The notes beneath the pieces are model-generated. The model did no database searches. It was not told where the DNA came from and saw only the letters and a list, made by a program, of their open reading frames with translations. Below, piece by piece: positions 6,238-7,060 of a stretch of 7,060 nucleotides of DNA. Origin of the DNA: Candidatus Cloacimonadota bacterium (GTDB lineage Bacteria; Cloacimonadota; Cloacimonadia; Cloacimonadales; TCS61); NCBI GenBank assembly GCA_016927675.1, contig JAFGMF010000143.1:1-7060 (forward strand), in the 5' to 3' direction. The position numbers and the translations under genes are program-made. The number at the start of each line of letters is the position of its first letter. The stretch's first letter is position 1.

Positions 6238-6558
6238 ATGACACATCATGACTTGCCCAAATGGTATCAATTTCTGAAAGACAACTATCCTGATTATATC
6301 AAATCTGTCGAAGAATTAGGAAGGATAGTCAGAGAAGATGGTCCTTTATCCGGTAAAGATCTACATCTGATCCAGCTTGCTGCTGCAGCAGCGATCAGAT
6401 CGGAAGGATCTGTTCAGAGTCATGTCCGCCGTGCTCTGGAAGCCGGCAGCACTAAGGAAGAAATCTATCATGCGCTGTTGTCCTTGACCAGCACGATAGG
6501 TTTTCCCAATGTAGCTGCTGCTCTTAACTGGACAGAAGAGGAATTGCAGAAATATTAA
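6238..6558 (+). CDS. Carboxymuconolactone decarboxylase (CMD/AhpD-fold) family protein
   Basis: A small all-helical protein of 106 residues, matching the single CMD domain of this family. The core helix pair is clear: 'LIQLAAAAAIRSEGSVQSHVRRALEAGSTKEEIYHALL' region (44-81), equal to the family pattern that normally reads R-C-x-x-C-x-x-x-H. Here both cysteine positions are serines (S55 and S58) while H62 is kept, so the AhpD-like thiol peroxidase/disulfide chemistry is not expected. The domain ends with 'TIGFPNVAAALNW' (86-98), also typical. True decarboxylases of the beta-ketoadipate pathway likewise lack the cysteines, but no other gene of that pathway is near and the likely anaerobic setting argues against it. 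The biochemical role is unknown. It has its own strong ribosome site and is probably the first gene of a new operon with the phosphatase 16 bases downstream. Confidence 0.85.
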   Translation: MTHHDLPKWYQFLKDNYPDYIKSVEELGRIVREDGPLSGKDLHLIQLAAAAAIRSEGSVQSHVRRALEAGSTKEEIYHALLSLTSTIGFPNVAAALNWTEEELQKY

Positions 6559-6574
6559 CAGGAGAGGGATTATA

Positions 6575-7060
6575 GTGCCTGAACAGTTAGCTAAAATCAT
6601 CAGGTTTTTTCTTTTATTTCTGGCATTATTGCTGATTCAATGTACATCTTTATCTGATCGGCAGAAAAATTTAGATGGCCCTTACATCTGGCGATATCCG
6701 GATAAATGGAAAGCTGATTATCTTTATCAGGGCGATTACCGTTCCATAGAAATCGACAGGTCTGAAAACGGCACAGGCAGGATCTGGCTGGATGATTTTA
6801 AAACGACTTTTTATCTTAATTCTGCTCCTTATCACGCTCCTGCAGACCAATATCAAGCAGCTGATAAAATAATCGTTATCAGCGATGTCCACGGTCAGTA
6901 TGACCTCTTTTTGAAAATCCTGAAAAAATCCGGAGTAGTTAACAGGAAAAGCGATTGGACTTGGGGTCGGGGCGTTCTGGTTGTTCTTGGTGATATATTT
7001 GATCGCGGAGCTCAGGTTAATGAATGCCTGTGGCTGATCAGAAAACTGGAAATTCAGGCT
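6575..7060 (+). CDS. PPP-type metallophosphatase, probable lipoprotein, 3' truncated
   Basis: A GTG-started frame stays open to the window end (162 codons seen). GGAGAGGG at 6561-6568 lies 6 bases before the GTG, which supports this start. Residues 1-10 carry Lys and Arg, 11-21 form a hydrophobic helix (FFLLFLALLLI), and Cys23 follows in 'LIQC', so a lipoprotein signal peptide is likely, although Gln at the position before Cys is not the usual Gly/Ala/Ser. A region of about 70 residues with no recognised motif follows (25-97), then metallophosphatase motif I 'SDVHG' (D104, H106) and motif II 'GDIFDRG' (D140, D143, R144). The GDxxDRG form points to the PPP phosphoprotein-phosphatase group (bacterial Shewanella-like branch) rather than to nucleases or cyclic-nucleotide esterases. 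Motif III (GNHE) and the rest lie outside. Export would put it in the periplasm or on the outer membrane. The substrate is unknown; a diadenosine-tetraphosphatase-like activity is a possible alternative. Confidence 0.82.
   Translation, partial: MPEQLAKIIRFFLLFLALLLIQCTSLSDRQKNLDGPYIWRYPDKWKADYLYQGDYRSIEIDRSENGTGRIWLDDFKTTFYLNSAPYHAPADQYQAADKIIVISDVHGQYDLFLKILKKSGVVNRKSDWTWGRGVLVVLGDIFDRGAQVNECLWLIRKLEIQA

Noticed and set aside
1..7060. tRNA or rRNA genes, CRISPR arrays, insertion sequences, phage genes, defence systems
   Set aside because: No cloverleaf, spaced repeats, transposase or integrase motifs were seen; all sizeable frames are explained by household or transport genes.

Overview
The window reads as chromosomal DNA from a Gram-negative, probably anaerobic, amino-acid- or purine-fermenting bacterium. 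The sequence is moderately AT-rich by eye, genes are tightly packed, and all of them lie on the plus strand. The mix of a fused formiminotransferase-cyclodeaminase, a guanine deaminase, a CNNM/CorC-type membrane protein and a putative lipoprotein phosphatase would fit the FCB-type lineages (for example Cloacimonadota or relatives). That placement is a guess from style and content, because no rRNA or other marker gene is present.

Region 1 (1-6070) looks like one transcription unit. It starts outside the window and ends at a clear intrinsic terminator (6043-6070). It holds the 3' part of a CNNM/HlyC-CorC ion transporter, a guanine deaminase that overlaps it by 14 bases, a PTS EIIA domain protein of the fructose/nitrogen type, a 404-residue CPA2-type cation/proton antiporter, a small PII-like protein, and a bifunctional glutamate formiminotransferase/formimino-THF cyclodeaminase. 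Gaps between these genes are 3 to 20 bases, except for 64 bases between guaD and the EIIA gene. That gap and the end of guaD carry a 15-bp imperfect stem-loop and a possible 22-codon ORF.

Region 2 (6071-6237) is a 167-base intergenic stretch. It has a TTGACA box, several dyads and direct repeats, and a perfect Shine-Dalgarno sequence. It probably drives region 3 (6238-7060): a carboxymuconolactone-decarboxylase-fold protein lacking the CxxC cysteines, and the 5' part of a PPP-type metallophosphatase with a probable lipoprotein signal peptide, cut off by the window end.

How the genes may work together (inference): EIIA, antiporter and PII-like protein form a compact transporter-plus-two-regulators module, in which a phosphorylation sensor and a small-molecule sensor could both tune a cation/proton exchanger that has no regulatory tail of its own. 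With the CNNM protein upstream, the operon has an ion-homeostasis theme. GuaD and FtcD at the two ends could belong to one catabolic route (guanine to xanthine, then formiminoglycine and the one-carbon pool), but FtcD is better known from histidine breakdown and no other gene of either route is visible.
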